From: Moraxella sp. VT-16-12
Lineage (GTDB): Bacteria; Pseudomonadota; Gammaproteobacteria; Pseudomonadales; Moraxellaceae
Direction: 5' to 3'
Assembly (NCBI RefSeq): GCF_002224245.2
Contig: NZ_NKHK02000002.1
Coordinates: forward strand, 1-64,000
Length of the DNA stretch: 64,000 nucleotides
Shown in pieces: positions 1 through 9,576 of this stretch. How positions within the stretch are numbered: position 1 is the stretch's first letter; each line of letters opens with the position of its first letter. The position numbers and the translations under genes are program-made. The notes under the pieces were generated by a model. It was not told the DNA's origin. It did not search any database and worked only from the letters and a program-made list of their open reading frames with translations.

Positions 1-129
<129 letters not shown>

Positions 130-168
130 CTATTGCCAACAAGTTGTCAGCCTTTACCAATCTGAATA

Positions 169-174
169 ATTATA
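169..174 (-). promoter_or_regulatory. Candidate extended -10 of the tuf promoter
   Basis: The minus strand reads TGATATAAT here, an extended -10 (TGnTATAAT). It would leave a leader of roughly 85 nt before tuf. The -35 region is poor, as is common for extended -10 promoters. The transcription start is inferred only. Confidence 0.45.
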
Positions 175-290
175 TCATAAATTTTAATTTTGAAACACCA
201 TTCATCACATAAAAAGCGTTAATTTTGTATAAAAATCCATCATTTTTACGATTTTCTGGTACTTTTTATCAACACATCATGCAAAATTGT

Positions 291-296
291 TATAAT
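291..296 (+). promoter_or_regulatory. Candidate extended -10 upstream of sotB-truD
   Basis: TTGTTATAAT ends at 296, a perfect extended -10 about 28 nt before the sotB ATG. No clear -35 is present. The same decamer precedes metF and the DUF2062 gene in this window. Confidence 0.45.
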
Positions 297-324
297 AACC
301 CCCCATTCATCATCTGATTTTATC

Positions 325-1491
325 ATGCCCCCATCTATCCATCCTGCTCATATTAGAACCATGCGTGTGTTAATTTTGGCATTATCTGCCTTCGTCTTTA
401 ACACCAGCGAATTTATCCCTGTGGCTCTTTTGTCTGATATTGGGGCAAGCTTTGGCAAGTCAGCATCCGAAACGGGTATTATCATAACCATTTATGCGTG
501 GGTGGTCGCCTTATTATCACTACCTGCCATGCTCATCACCGCCAAAATAGAGCGAAAACGTTTATTATTTTGGTTGTTTTTTATTTTTGTGATGAGTCAT
601 GTTCTTAGCGTATTTGCCAAAAGTTTTGAGCTACTGCTCATATCGCGGATTGGCGTAGCACTTGCTCATGCTGTATTTTGGTCAATCACCGCAAGTCTTG
701 TGGTTAAACTTGCCCCAAAAGGTCAGCAAGCATGGGCATTAGGCATACTTGCCACAGGCTCAGCTCTTGCTACTGTGCTAGGTTTACCGCTTGGGCGGAT
801 ACTTGGGCAATATCTTAATTGGCGAGCGACATTTGGTGCAATCGGTGGGCTTGGTTTGATATGTATGATGGGCATATCGTGGATATTACCCACACTAGCC
901 AGCAAAAACACAGGGTCGCTATCTAGCCTACCAAAACTTGCCAAACAAACCCCACTAATGGTAGTCTATATCAGTATTATGTTGCTGGTCATGGCACATT
1001 TTACAGCATACAGTTATATTGAGCCGTTGTTGTTACACATTGGCATGACACCCATCACCACTACCATGATGTTAGTGTGGTTTGGGGTAGCAAGTATGAT
1101 TGGCAGCCATTTATTTGGGCGATATTATGAACGCTTTTGTCATCATTTTTTACTTGTCTCAGTAGCAATAGTACTGATTTGTTTAACATTTTTATCCGCC
1201 ACATTTCATCTTTTAAACACACTTAGCCTAACCGTATTGCTTCTTGTTTGGGGCGTGGGGATGATTGGTGTTATTTTATCTTTACAATTTCAAACTCTCA
1301 AACTTACCCCAAAGGACACCGATGTTGCCATGAGTTTGTTTTCAGGCATTTTTAATGTAGGTATTGGGGGCGGTGCTTTGCTTGGCTCAGCAGTCATCTC
1401 ATCTATGGGGCTATTTAGCATTGGTTATGTTGGTGCTGGCGTGGGTCTGGTGGCGTTTTTAATTTTACTGTTATTTAGGAAAACTTCATGA
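325..1491 (+). CDS. sotB: MFS sugar/drug efflux transporter, SotB family
   Basis: A 388-residue, strongly hydrophobic protein with about 12 predicted membrane helices. Stretches such as FVFNTSEFIPVALLSDI, ITIYAWVVALLSLP, RIGVALAHAVFWSITASL and DVAMSLFSGIFNVGIG match E. coli SotB (YdeA), an inner-membrane proton-driven exporter of arabinose/IPTG-like sugars. The true substrate here is unknown. An in-frame ATG at 361 is an alternative start, since no Shine-Dalgarno site precedes either ATG. The stop overlaps the truD start by 4 nt (ATGA), so the two genes are translationally coupled. Confidence 0.88.
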   Translation: MPPSIHPAHIRTMRVLILALSAFVFNTSEFIPVALLSDIGASFGKSASETGIIITIYAWVVALLSLPAMLITAKIERKRLLFWLFFIFVMSHVLSVFAKSFELLLISRIGVALAHAVFWSITASLVVKLAPKGQQAWALGILATGSALATVLGLPLGRILGQYLNWRATFGAIGGLGLICMMGISWILPTLASKNTGSLSSLPKLAKQTPLMVVYISIMLLVMAHFTAYSYIEPLLLHIGMTPITTTMMLVWFGVASMIGSHLFGRYYERFCHHFLLVSVAIVLICLTFLSATFHLLNTLSLTVLLLVWGVGMIGVILSLQFQTLKLTPKDTDVAMSLFSGIFNVGIGGGALLGSAVISSMGLFSIGYVGAGVGLVAFLILLLFRKTS

Positions 1492-2573
1492 TACTGGCAA
1501 ACCCCCATACACCCACCATCACACAAGCGATTTTTAAGGCATGTGCTGATGATTTTGTTGTACAAGAAATCATGGACATCAGTTTTGATGGTCAAGGCGA
1601 ACATTGTTGGTTGTTTATCCAAAAAACCAATCTAAACACCGCCTTTGTTGCCAAGCTACTGGCAACATGGGCAAACATAGCCCCCAAAGACGTTGGGTTT
1701 AGTGGCTTAAAGGACAGGCGAGCCATTACCGACCAATGGTTCAGCCTACGTTTGCCAAACAAGCGTTTGCCTTCATTGGATTTTATCAGTTTCGCCAAAG
1801 ATTTCTTAAAAGATGATGAAAAACTAACCTTATTAGCACAGCATTGGCACGGCAAAAAACTAAATCGTGGCACGCATAAAGCCAATCGCTTTACCATCAC
1901 TCTAAAAGATGTGCAAGGCGACAAAACCGCCATTGACGCACAGCTTGCACTTATTAAAACTTGTGGCGTACCAAATTATTTTGGTGAACAGCGTTTTGGT
2001 AAAGATGGTAATAATCTGCCCCAAGCTGTTGCCTTTTTTCAAAAAATTCTTAGCACTGATAAGCCCTATCGCCCCCACAAACAAGACCGCAACAAACACG
2101 CTTTGTACATATCCGCCGCCAAAAGTGCGATTTTTAACGCCTTGCTTAGTCAGCGAGTTTTAATGGGGTGTTGGGACACACCAATAGACGGCGATGTTTT
2201 TAATCTCAATGGCACAGGGTCGGTGTTTTGTGCAAAGATTGATGATGTCATCATGGCACGTTTAGCCACAGGCGACATTCACCCTGCCGGCATACTTTAT
2301 GGCACAAGCAACAGACTGTCAAGCAATCAGGCATTGATGATGGAAAATGAGATTTTGGCACAATTTAGCACCTTTAAAGATGGGCTGACAAAAATAGGTG
2401 CAAAATGTAGCTACCGCCCATTTCGTCTGATGGCTCATGAATTTCAATGGTCGTGGCAAGATGACAATTTGCGTTTGACATTTACATTGCCAACAGGAGC
2501 ATTTGCCACCAGTATCATCAGCAATCTGATGATGGACGAAAACGCTCCCACACGCCCACCTGCTCAGGCTTGA
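1488..2573 (+). CDS. truD: tRNA pseudouridine(13) synthase TruD
   Basis: TruD converts U13 of tRNA-Glu to pseudouridine. The protein is 361 residues, close to the E. coli length. GLKDRRAITDQW at residues 73-84 carries the catalytic Asp76, and NYFGEQRFGKDGNN is the family signature. The C-terminus (GAFATSII followed by about 15 residues) is normal for the family, so the end is not an artefact. The gene starts inside the sotB stop and its last 56 nt overlap the convergent rnm gene. Confidence 0.96.
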   Translation: MILANPHTPTITQAIFKACADDFVVQEIMDISFDGQGEHCWLFIQKTNLNTAFVAKLLATWANIAPKDVGFSGLKDRRAITDQWFSLRLPNKRLPSLDFISFAKDFLKDDEKLTLLAQHWHGKKLNRGTHKANRFTITLKDVQGDKTAIDAQLALIKTCGVPNYFGEQRFGKDGNNLPQAVAFFQKILSTDKPYRPHKQDRNKHALYISAAKSAIFNALLSQRVLMGCWDTPIDGDVFNLNGTGSVFCAKIDDVIMARLATGDIHPAGILYGTSNRLSSNQALMMENEILAQFSTFKDGLTKIGAKCSYRPFRLMAHEFQWSWQDDNLRLTFTLPTGAFATSIISNLMMDENAPTRPPAQA

Positions 2574-3399
2574 TGGTGGCGACTTTACCAAGTTTTCGCC
2601 AAGGCATATTTGCCCCATGAAAATCAGACCCTACTGATACTAGCAAATCATGCTCCTTGACACATCTATCTATCATCGCTCGTGTGCTGACAGGCTCACT
2701 ATTTGGTAGCTCTACTGCATCTCCACCCATATCAGCAAACTCGGCAATCAGCCGTCTGGTACGGGTGGCAGACAGCCCATAACGTGTCGGATGAGCCAGC
2801 ACCGCCAAACCACCACAATCATGAATCAGTTGCACAGTTTGTGTCATGCTCATAGCATCTATGGCGACATAGGCAGGTTTATTATCCGCCAGATATTTAT
2901 CAAAAGCATCTTGGATACTTTTGGTCAAACCAAGCTCAAACAACACCTGAGCAATATGAGCTCGTCCGATGGCTTTGGGGTTGTGATTGACCTTATTTAA
3001 TACCTGTTGCACCAATATTGTCTCATCATAATCTAAAAGCGTTGCCAGTTTAGCAATGATTGACCTGCCCCGATATTCACGACTGTGCTGCAATGCTGTT
3101 AATTTATCACCCAAATACCGTTTGTCCAAAAAATCTAACGCCACCACATGAATAACCTTGTCAATGGCTTGGTTTTTGCCGTAACCGCCAAACAGTGTAT
3201 GATGACAGCTTATCTCCACACCATTAATCAGACGCACACCAAGCTGTCTTGCTTTTTGGTGAGCATCATCTAAGCCCAAAATGGTATCATGGTCAGTCAA
3301 AGCAAAGGTGCTAATGCCAGCATTTTTAGCAAGTAGCACAAGCTCTTGTGGTGAATATGTGCCATCAGAACAAGTGCTGTGGCTGTGTAAATCTATCAT
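2518..3399 (-). CDS. rnm: PHP-domain 5'-3' exoribonuclease / 3',5'-nucleoside bisphosphate phosphatase (RNase AM, YciV family)
   Basis: A 293-residue PHP phosphoesterase. The metal-binding HSHSTCSDGTYSP near the start, DHDT around residue 38, an AHPTRYG segment and the late GSDFHG motif are the PHP metal ligands in order. The E. coli homologue trims short RNAs and 5S/23S rRNA 5' ends and hydrolyses pAp-type nucleotides. Its final 56 nt overlap truD tail-to-tail. A hairpin between it and the upstream ftsZ suggests separate transcription. The PHP identity is firm; the RNase AM assignment rests on length and motif order. Confidence 0.88.
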   Translation of the reverse strand: MIDLHSHSTCSDGTYSPQELVLLAKNAGISTFALTDHDTILGLDDAHQKARQLGVRLINGVEISCHHTLFGGYGKNQAIDKVIHVVALDFLDKRYLGDKLTALQHSREYRGRSIIAKLATLLDYDETILVQQVLNKVNHNPKAIGRAHIAQVLFELGLTKSIQDAFDKYLADNKPAYVAIDAMSMTQTVQLIHDCGGLAVLAHPTRYGLSATRTRRLIAEFADMGGDAVELPNSEPVSTRAMIDRCVKEHDLLVSVGSDFHGANMPWRKLGKVATIKPEQVGVWERFRPSSDC

Positions 3400-3409
3400 T
3401 TTGATTCCA

Positions 3410-3439
3410 AATAAAACCCCGCCAAGCAGGGTCTTATTG
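3410..3439 (-). terminator. Hairpin terminator after ftsZ
   Basis: On the minus strand AATAAGACCC pairs with GGGTTTTATT around an 8-9 nt loop, with U-rich sequence on the distal arm. It lies just past the ftsZ stop and before the rnm start. Confidence 0.6.
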
Positions 3440-3445
3440 CCATGA

Positions 3446-4591
3446 TTAGTGTTGTTGCTTTTTGCTTAAAAAATCCATGACCAATGTTTTTTCTTTAAGT
3501 GAATCGCTTGGTGATTGAGCGGTCGTCTTAAAAGCTGGTTGAGTAGATGCATAACTATTGATGTTTTTTGGTGGTGCAGTCTCTTGCAGTGGCACCACAG
3601 GCGAAGAGATGGGCTTTTCTTCTATCGTCAATCCTGTGGCAATGATGGTAACATGAATCTCATCACCCATACTCTCATCATCAACAAAACCATAAAAGAT
3701 GTTGGCATTTTCCAAATCCACAATCGGAGCAACCGCCTCAGCGATTTCATTAGGTTCGGTCATCATCAGATTAGATGAAACAACATTCACCAAAAGACCT
3801 TGGGCATTTTCAAGACGCAAATCTTCCAATAATGGTGAACGAATGGCAAGCTCTGTCGCCTTAGTTGCACGCCCTTCACCACTAGCACGTCCCACTCCCA
3901 TCATAGCATGACCCTTGGCAGTCATGGCAGTGCAAATATCCTTAAAGTCAGTATTAATATAACCTGCCGTAACAATGGTTTGCACCAAGCCATTCACCGC
4001 ATGAAGTAGCACATCGTCTGCTTTTTTTAGCCCTTCTTTAAAAGGCAACTCACCATAAATCTCTGGCAATTTATGATTTGGAATGACAATGATGGAATCC
4101 ACATATTCAGACAACACTTCAACGCCCGCCTTGGCAACCTCGGCACGTTTGCGTGCTTCATGAGCAAAAGGCGTGGTAACCACTGCTACCGTTAAAATCC
4201 CCATTTCCTTAGCAACACGAGCCACCACAGGAGCAGCTCCTGTACCTGTACCACCACCCATGCCAGCAGTGATAAAAGCCATATTATGACCTTCTAAAAT
4301 CGCTCTAATTTGCTCCTCATCACTTTCAGCAGCTTGTTTGCCAACTTTTGGGTCACTACCTGCTCCCAAGCCATTAGTGATTTGTGCACCAAGCAAAAGG
4401 GTTTTTGGGACATTTAAGCGATTGAGTGCTTGACTGTCAGTATTGGCACAAACAAAGGTAACATTAGATACCCCCTGCTCCACCATATGCTGAACAGCAT
4501 TACCACCACCACCACCCAGACCAAAGACAATAAAACGTGCCCCATTATTAACAACAATTGGCTCATCTTCTGAAAAGGTATATTTTGACAT
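3446..4591 (-). CDS. ftsZ: Cell division protein FtsZ
   Basis: FtsZ is the tubulin-like GTPase that forms the division ring at midcell. GLGGGGGNAVQHM is the nucleotide-binding N-terminus, and GGGTGTGAAPVVA is the tubulin signature loop. I chose the ATG at 4591 (MSKYTFSEDE, 381 residues) because GAGGG lies about 7 nt upstream. An ATG at 4618 would add nine residues but has no ribosome-binding site. A low-complexity linker leads to the C-terminal tail VMDFLSKKQQH, a rather diverged version of the conserved peptide that binds FtsA and ZipA. It is last in the murG-murC-ddl-ftsQ-ftsA-ftsZ cluster, with no lpxC following. Confidence 0.97.
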   Translation of the reverse strand: MSKYTFSEDEPIVVNNGARFIVFGLGGGGGNAVQHMVEQGVSNVTFVCANTDSQALNRLNVPKTLLLGAQITNGLGAGSDPKVGKQAAESDEEQIRAILEGHNMAFITAGMGGGTGTGAAPVVARVAKEMGILTVAVVTTPFAHEARKRAEVAKAGVEVLSEYVDSIIVIPNHKLPEIYGELPFKEGLKKADDVLLHAVNGLVQTIVTAGYINTDFKDICTAMTAKGHAMMGVGRASGEGRATKATELAIRSPLLEDLRLENAQGLLVNVVSSNLMMTEPNEIAEAVAPIVDLENANIFYGFVDDESMGDEIHVTIIATGLTIEEKPISSPVVPLQETAPPKNINSYASTQPAFKTTAQSPSDSLKEKTLVMDFLSKKQQH

Positions 4592-4645
4592 ATCACGCCC
4601 TCTATTTAAAATTGTCATCTACGCACATTAAGACAATATCTACAT

Positions 4646-5977
4646 CTACATCCATTTTTTAAGAAAATTGGTAGCCTGCTCATACGCTTCCCCCAATCGC
4701 CCAAAAAAACCTTGGTTTGATTGTGTTTGTGGATATAAAAATTGCTCGTCCTGCTCGTACTGTTTACTTTGTTGGTACAACAATACCCCAATGGCATTAT
4801 ATAAGGTATTATCCGCCAAATGCTTGTTTATCATTCTAATATTATCATCATTTAAATCATTTACACAAACGCTGACACAATTATTTACACTTATTTGTCT
4901 TACAGCGACATTAAAACGTTTTTGTACCATACGATTCAAATCGTTCATTTTTGAGCCACCGCCCGCCAATACGATGCCATCTTTGAAAAACTCTGTCATG
5001 CCCTCTTGGTCAAGCGTATCAAAAATTCTTGAAAATAAAGCAAAATATCTATCTTCTATGATGCTCGCCAATTCATAGCGATTTAGGACGATTTCACCTT
5101 GTTTATTATTTCTTTGCAGGGTAATAAAACGGTCTTTGGGTACGGCTGATGAATAGGCAAAGCCCTCCTCTTTTTTGATGGATTCTGCCTCTGCCATGGA
5201 GATATTAAGCCAATTGGCAATATCTTTATCAACCGCACTTCCTGCCATGCCAAAACATCGACTAAATATCAACATGTTATTTGAATAAACACAAACATTA
5301 GTTACGCCTGCCCCAATATCCACAAAACAAATACCTCGCTCCTTTTCTGCGTGAGTTAGGGCGTATTCCGCCCCCGCCACACCAGCAAAGACAGGCGGAT
5401 AAATCGCCAAGTTACTTTGAGCAAACACGCCATCCATCTGCTGATAATAAGTTCTTGGCATGGCAATCAAATGATAATTAAGATGTAGATGATGGGCGTA
5501 TAAACCCACAGGGTTTTTTGTGGCACGTTCGGTAGGTCTGCCAATATCCAAGGTGGCAAATTGTGTGATGATTTGTATGGGACTGGCTCTGTTTAATAGC
5601 AAGTCATTTTTTAATTTTTCAAGCATACCTGCAATATCATCAAGACGAACAGGCTTACCTACGGCATTTGGCACATCACCAACCAAATTGATTCGGCTGT
5701 GTGCATTGTCTGTTTGCATATTAGGGGTGGCAAAGGACAAACCGACATGGGTAAACTCCACACCTGCCATGTCCATCGCTTGATTGGTAGAGATTTTGAT
5801 GGCATTTAATAAGTCATGGTGATTGACGATTTGACCGCCAAAAAACCCTTGTGTCTTAGCAATACCCACTGCCATGATTTTTAGGTGCTTACCATAATTA
5901 TCGGGGTAGCCCACAACCGTATAAACCGCTGTGGAACTTAAATGTATTACTGCACGAATTTGTAAATTTTGTTTCAT
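4646..5977 (-). CDS. ftsA: Cell division protein FtsA (diverged nucleotide pocket)
   Basis: FtsA is the actin-like protein that tethers FtsZ to the membrane. Identity is supported by position between ftsQ and ftsZ, length (443 residues), the phosphate-2 motif DIGAGVTNVCVY, the adenosine motif GIVLAGGGSKM, and a C-terminal amphipathic helix (FGRLGEAYEQATNFLKKWM) that would be the membrane anchor. The phosphate-1 motif near the N-terminus, normally IDIGTxK, reads VIHLSSTAV (His12, Ser14, Ala17), so the usual Asp, Gly and Lys are all changed. The start is uncertain: ATG at 5977 or an in-frame GTG at 5989, neither with a strong ribosome-binding site. Confidence 0.92.
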   Translation of the reverse strand: MKQNLQIRAVIHLSSTAVYTVVGYPDNYGKHLKIMAVGIAKTQGFFGGQIVNHHDLLNAIKISTNQAMDMAGVEFTHVGLSFATPNMQTDNAHSRINLVGDVPNAVGKPVRLDDIAGMLEKLKNDLLLNRASPIQIITQFATLDIGRPTERATKNPVGLYAHHLHLNYHLIAMPRTYYQQMDGVFAQSNLAIYPPVFAGVAGAEYALTHAEKERGICFVDIGAGVTNVCVYSNNMLIFSRCFGMAGSAVDKDIANWLNISMAEAESIKKEEGFAYSSAVPKDRFITLQRNNKQGEIVLNRYELASIIEDRYFALFSRIFDTLDQEGMTEFFKDGIVLAGGGSKMNDLNRMVQKRFNVAVRQISVNNCVSVCVNDLNDDNIRMINKHLADNTLYNAIGVLLYQQSKQYEQDEQFLYPQTQSNQGFFGRLGEAYEQATNFLKKWM

Positions 5978-6101
5978 TTGCTTATTCACAAAAACAAGGT
6001 AAAATACGCCCCTTAATCTTCATTTAAAGACGACTTGCCCATGCAGGAAAATCATCTAAAAACACCTTTACCCAGTTTGGGTTTATTGGTTTGTACCGCC
6101 A

Positions 6102-6851
6102 TCAGCTCCCATCAGGTGCTTGTGATTTCCATGCAATAACAAAGCCATTTTTATAACGCAAATCCACAGATTGTATTTGATTTAGCTTGTCTTTGTAGTG
6201 CCAAAATAAAGTTTTTGGCAGACCATAGAGCTTTTGTTCGGTGTTTTCCCCGTCCACAATCACTCTTAAACCGCTATTAAAACCAATAATCCAAGTCTGT
6301 CGGGGAGTTAAACTAAGCTCCTTTACTGAAATTCCCAAAGGCTCAAACCATGTGTTGATATGATTCATTTGCGTCATGATGTCCGCAGCCTCTGTCTCAT
6401 CACCATAAAGTGTTACTAGGTGAGTGTTCATTAGCTGCGTTCTATCAACAGGAACAAATACCTGACCACTGGCGTCTATCATCTGCCGACTGCCAAAATT
6501 GGCAATTGCTTTTCTGGGAGTAACAGACACCATAACACCCCGATACCAATCACGACTGACATCAGCACTTTCCACCCATGACAGTTTAGTAACCTCATCA
6601 TGGATTTGTTCCAAATCAGCACTAAAAAATTGCACTTTTCCCACTGACGACAGAGTACTTGCTAAGACCTGCACCTCAGCAGGACTTAGGTTGCTGTCAT
6701 CAATCACAATATCTTCGGCAGGCTTGTTTTGGGTTCTGTTGATGCCAATGGTCAAAAAACCGACCAAAAACACCACCAACAAGGTCATGATTGCCGACCG
6801 CCACGGAGTAGAGAAGTATTTATCAAATTTTATTGACATCGCCACAACCAT
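6102..6851 (-). CDS. ftsQ: Cell division protein FtsQ
   Basis: A bitopic inner-membrane protein of about 249 residues. It has a short cytoplasmic N-terminus, one membrane helix (AIMTLLVVFLVGFLTIGI), a POTRA-like segment, then a periplasmic beta domain with WVESADVSRDWYRGVMVSV, typical of FtsQ. FtsQ links FtsB/FtsL to the early divisome. Position between ddl and ftsA supports the call. Possible starts are ATG 6851, ATG 6839 (MSIKF) or TTG 6854. None has a convincing ribosome-binding site. Confidence 0.9.
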   Translation of the reverse strand: MVVAMSIKFDKYFSTPWRSAIMTLLVVFLVGFLTIGINRTQNKPAEDIVIDDSNLSPAEVQVLASTLSSVGKVQFFSADLEQIHDEVTKLSWVESADVSRDWYRGVMVSVTPRKAIANFGSRQMIDASGQVFVPVDRTQLMNTHLVTLYGDETEAADIMTQMNHINTWFEPLGISVKELSLTPRQTWIIGFNSGLRVIVDGENTEQKLYGLPKTLFWHYKDKLNQIQSVDLRYKNGFVIAWKSQAPDGS

Positions 6852-7047
6852 CAACCCATGTCATCAAAGAAACAACGCCCATCACATTTACTTATTTTGC
6901 ATTAAGTCAAGTCTTATTGTACCTTATTTTTTACAATAAGACTATGTTTTTTAACACTTATCAAACGTTGTTGGTTGTGGTTATTGCAAGTTTTGTTGTA
7001 ATTTTTTATCACTACTTAATCAAACATGACCATCTTTGTCATGTTTA

Positions 7048-7986
7048 TTATGCTCTATACACAGAATCTTCGCTCAATGTTTGTGTCAAAATCGTCAAAC
7101 ATAATGATGCAAAATTCATGCCATTTACAGCAGCTGCCATCGGCACAAGACTGTGGTCGGTCATACCAGGAACGGTATTTAACTCCAACAAATATAGCTT
7201 GCCTGCGTCATCTTTTAAAAAGTCCACTCGCCCCCAACCTTTACCACCAATGGCAGCAAATGCAGACAGGGCGATTTGACCCATCATGGCTTCTTGTTCA
7301 TCGGTCAAATCAGAAGGACATTGATACTGCGTATCGTTTTTTAAATATTTGGCTTCATAGTCATAAAATTTGCCCTTAGGAATGATACGAATGCTTGGTA
7401 GCGTCTCATTACCCAAAATTGAACAAGCATACTCGCCCCCTGTAACGGCTTTTTCTGCCAAAATCTCACCATGATACTGTTTGAGCTGTGGATAGGCTTT
7501 TGCCAAATCGCCTGCATTTTCAATCATCATCACGCCCACGCTAGACCCTTCGGCAGCAGGCTTGACAAATAAAGGTAAGCCAAACTCACGCTCCACCTGC
7601 TCAAAGTCGCTGTCGTCGTTTAGTACCACATAAGGCACATTGGGTAGTCCCAAAGATTGCCAAAGCAGACGGCAGCGAAATTTATCCATTGCAATGGCAG
7701 ATGCCAATACGCCACAGCCTGTATAAGGAATCTCAAAGCCATCTAACACGCCTTGTAGGCCCCCATCTTCGCCAAAAGTGCCATGTAGGACATTAAACAC
7801 TCGGTCATAATCACGCAGCTTTGAAATGTCAGTGTCTTTTGGGTCAAAGTGATGAGCATCCACACCTTTTGATAATAAGGCATTTAGCACCGCTTTTCCG
7901 CTGTTTAAAGAAACTTCTCGCTCGCTACTTGTGCCACCGCAAACAACAGCAACTTTACCAAATACGGCTGGGTCTATATTGGTCAT
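7048..7986 (-). CDS. ddl: D-alanine--D-alanine ligase
   Basis: This ATP-grasp enzyme joins two D-Ala for the peptidoglycan stem peptide. VAVVCGGTSSEREVSLNSG is the N-terminal signature; GCGVLASAIAMDK, EGSSVGV and the late LELNTVPGMTDHSLVP carry substrate and Mg-ATP ligands. The ATG at 7986 (MTNIDPAVFG, 312 residues) follows a GGA ribosome-binding site, whereas the open frame to 8040 adds 18 residues unlike the family. It sits between murC and ftsQ as in the classical dcw cluster (DdlB position). Confidence 0.96.
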   Translation of the reverse strand: MTNIDPAVFGKVAVVCGGTSSEREVSLNSGKAVLNALLSKGVDAHHFDPKDTDISKLRDYDRVFNVLHGTFGEDGGLQGVLDGFEIPYTGCGVLASAIAMDKFRCRLLWQSLGLPNVPYVVLNDDSDFEQVEREFGLPLFVKPAAEGSSVGVMMIENAGDLAKAYPQLKQYHGEILAEKAVTGGEYACSILGNETLPSIRIIPKGKFYDYEAKYLKNDTQYQCPSDLTDEQEAMMGQIALSAFAAIGGKGWGRVDFLKDDAGKLYLLELNTVPGMTDHSLVPMAAAVNGMNFASLCLTILTQTLSEDSVYRA

Positions 7987-8067
7987 GATTTTTTCCAAAT
8001 GGGTTAAAATTAATAAATAAAACTGATGGATTACATACAATAATCACGATGACTTTAATAAGGGCAA

Positions 8068-9513
8068 CTAAGATAAATACAATCCATTATCCTTTAAATC
8101 CAAACAAATTTGCCCCACATTGCCCGCTCCTTGGGTAACCAGCACATCGCCTGCTTTTAAGATACGTTTCATGGTGATGGCAAGCTCATCTTTGTCAATG
8201 AGTGTCGGCTCAACTTCTCCACGCAAACGGATACTTCTTGCCAATGCCTTACTGTCTGCACCAACGATTGGCTCTTCACCTGCCCCATACACATCTAACA
8301 ATATCAGCTCATCAACACCCGATAAAACTGCCACAAATTCATCAAAACAGTCTCTGGTGCGACTATAACGGTGTGGCTGAAACATCATCACAAGACGACG
8401 CTCAGGATAACTTTGACGAGCAGCCTTGATGGTGGCTGACACTTCGGTGGGGTGATGTCCATAATCATCAATCAGCAAAACATTACCGCCATCCACACTC
8501 ACATCTGCTTGCTGTTCAAAACGTCGTCCCACACCTGCAAATTTACTCACCGCACGCACAATCGCTTCATCGTCCACACCTTCATCAGTGGCAAGCGTGA
8601 TGGCAGCTAAGGCATTTAGCACATTATGCTCACCGGGGATATTTAAGGTCAATCTGAGTGGCTCACGCTCTTTGCGTAGCACCGTAAAATGCGTGCGAGT
8701 ACCGTCCACCGACAAATCTACCGCTTGTACGTCATTATGCTCTTGAAAACCAAAAGTCAGTACAGGGCGTGCAATTTTATCAATCATGCCGTACAGCTCT
8801 TTATCGTCACCACACACCACCGCCAAGCCATAAAATGGCATGTTGTGCAAAAACTGAATGTAGGCTTGTTTTAATTTATCAAAACTGCCACCATAAGTAT
8901 CCATGTGGTCTTCATCAATGTTAGTTACAATACTTGCCATTGGACGTAGTGATAAAAATGACGCATCTGATTCATCCGCTTCTGCCACCAAATAACGAGA
9001 GCTGCCCAAAGAAGCATTTTTACCAGAAGCATTGAGTTTGCCGCCAATCACATAAGTGGGGTCAAGACCTGCTTCGGTCAAAATCATCGTCAAAAGACTG
9101 GTTGTGGTGGTTTTGCCATGAGCACCTGCCACCGCAATAGAATGGCGATAGCGCATCAGCTCACCAAGCATATCAGCACGGCGAACCACTGGCAAACGAG
9201 CTTGTAAGGCGGTTTGAATTTCAGGGTTGGTTTTATCAATGGCAGATGAAACCACCAACACATCAGCATTTTGGACATTTTTGCTGTCATGACCGATAAA
9301 TACCGTAACACCAAGGCTTTGTAAACGGCGAGTAACCGCACTTTCTTTAATATCCGAACCTGTTACTGTATAGCCTTGGTTGGCAAGCACTTCGGCAATG
9401 CCACACATACCTGCCCCACCGATACCCACAAAATGAATGTTACCAATTCGTCTCATCTCTGGGATTTCAATGAGCTGTTTGGGCAACTTATGTGAACTGT
9501 TTAAATTTGACAT
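8068..9513 (-). CDS. murC: UDP-N-acetylmuramate--L-alanine ligase
   Basis: MurC adds L-Ala to UDP-MurNAc, the first cytoplasmic peptide step of peptidoglycan synthesis. The 481-residue protein shows the N-terminal Rossmann motif [17 protein letters not shown], the Mur-ligase ATP loop [13 protein letters not shown], the central NIDEDHMD motif, and [10 protein letters not shown] near the C-terminal domain. Length is normal. It lies between murG and ddl, 63 nt from murG. Confidence 0.97.
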   Translation of the reverse strand: MSNLNSSHKLPKQLIEIPEMRRIGNIHFVGIGGAGMCGIAEVLANQGYTVTGSDIKESAVTRRLQSLGVTVFIGHDSKNVQNADVLVVSSAIDKTNPEIQTALQARLPVVRRADMLGELMRYRHSIAVAGAHGKTTTTSLLTMILTEAGLDPTYVIGGKLNASGKNASLGSSRYLVAEADESDASFLSLRPMASIVTNIDEDHMDTYGGSFDKLKQAYIQFLHNMPFYGLAVVCGDDKELYGMIDKIARPVLTFGFQEHNDVQAVDLSVDGTRTHFTVLRKEREPLRLTLNIPGEHNVLNALAAITLATDEGVDDEAIVRAVSKFAGVGRRFEQQADVSVDGGNVLLIDDYGHHPTEVSATIKAARQSYPERRLVMMFQPHRYSRTRDCFDEFVAVLSGVDELILLDVYGAGEEPIVGADSKALARSIRLRGEVEPTLIDKDELAITMKRILKAGDVLVTQGAGNVGQICLDLKDNGLYLS

Positions 9514-9576
9514 AATGCTCTCTTATCTTGATTGAATTTGAATAAAAATTCCGTTTTTGATATTAAGCTCATCTGA

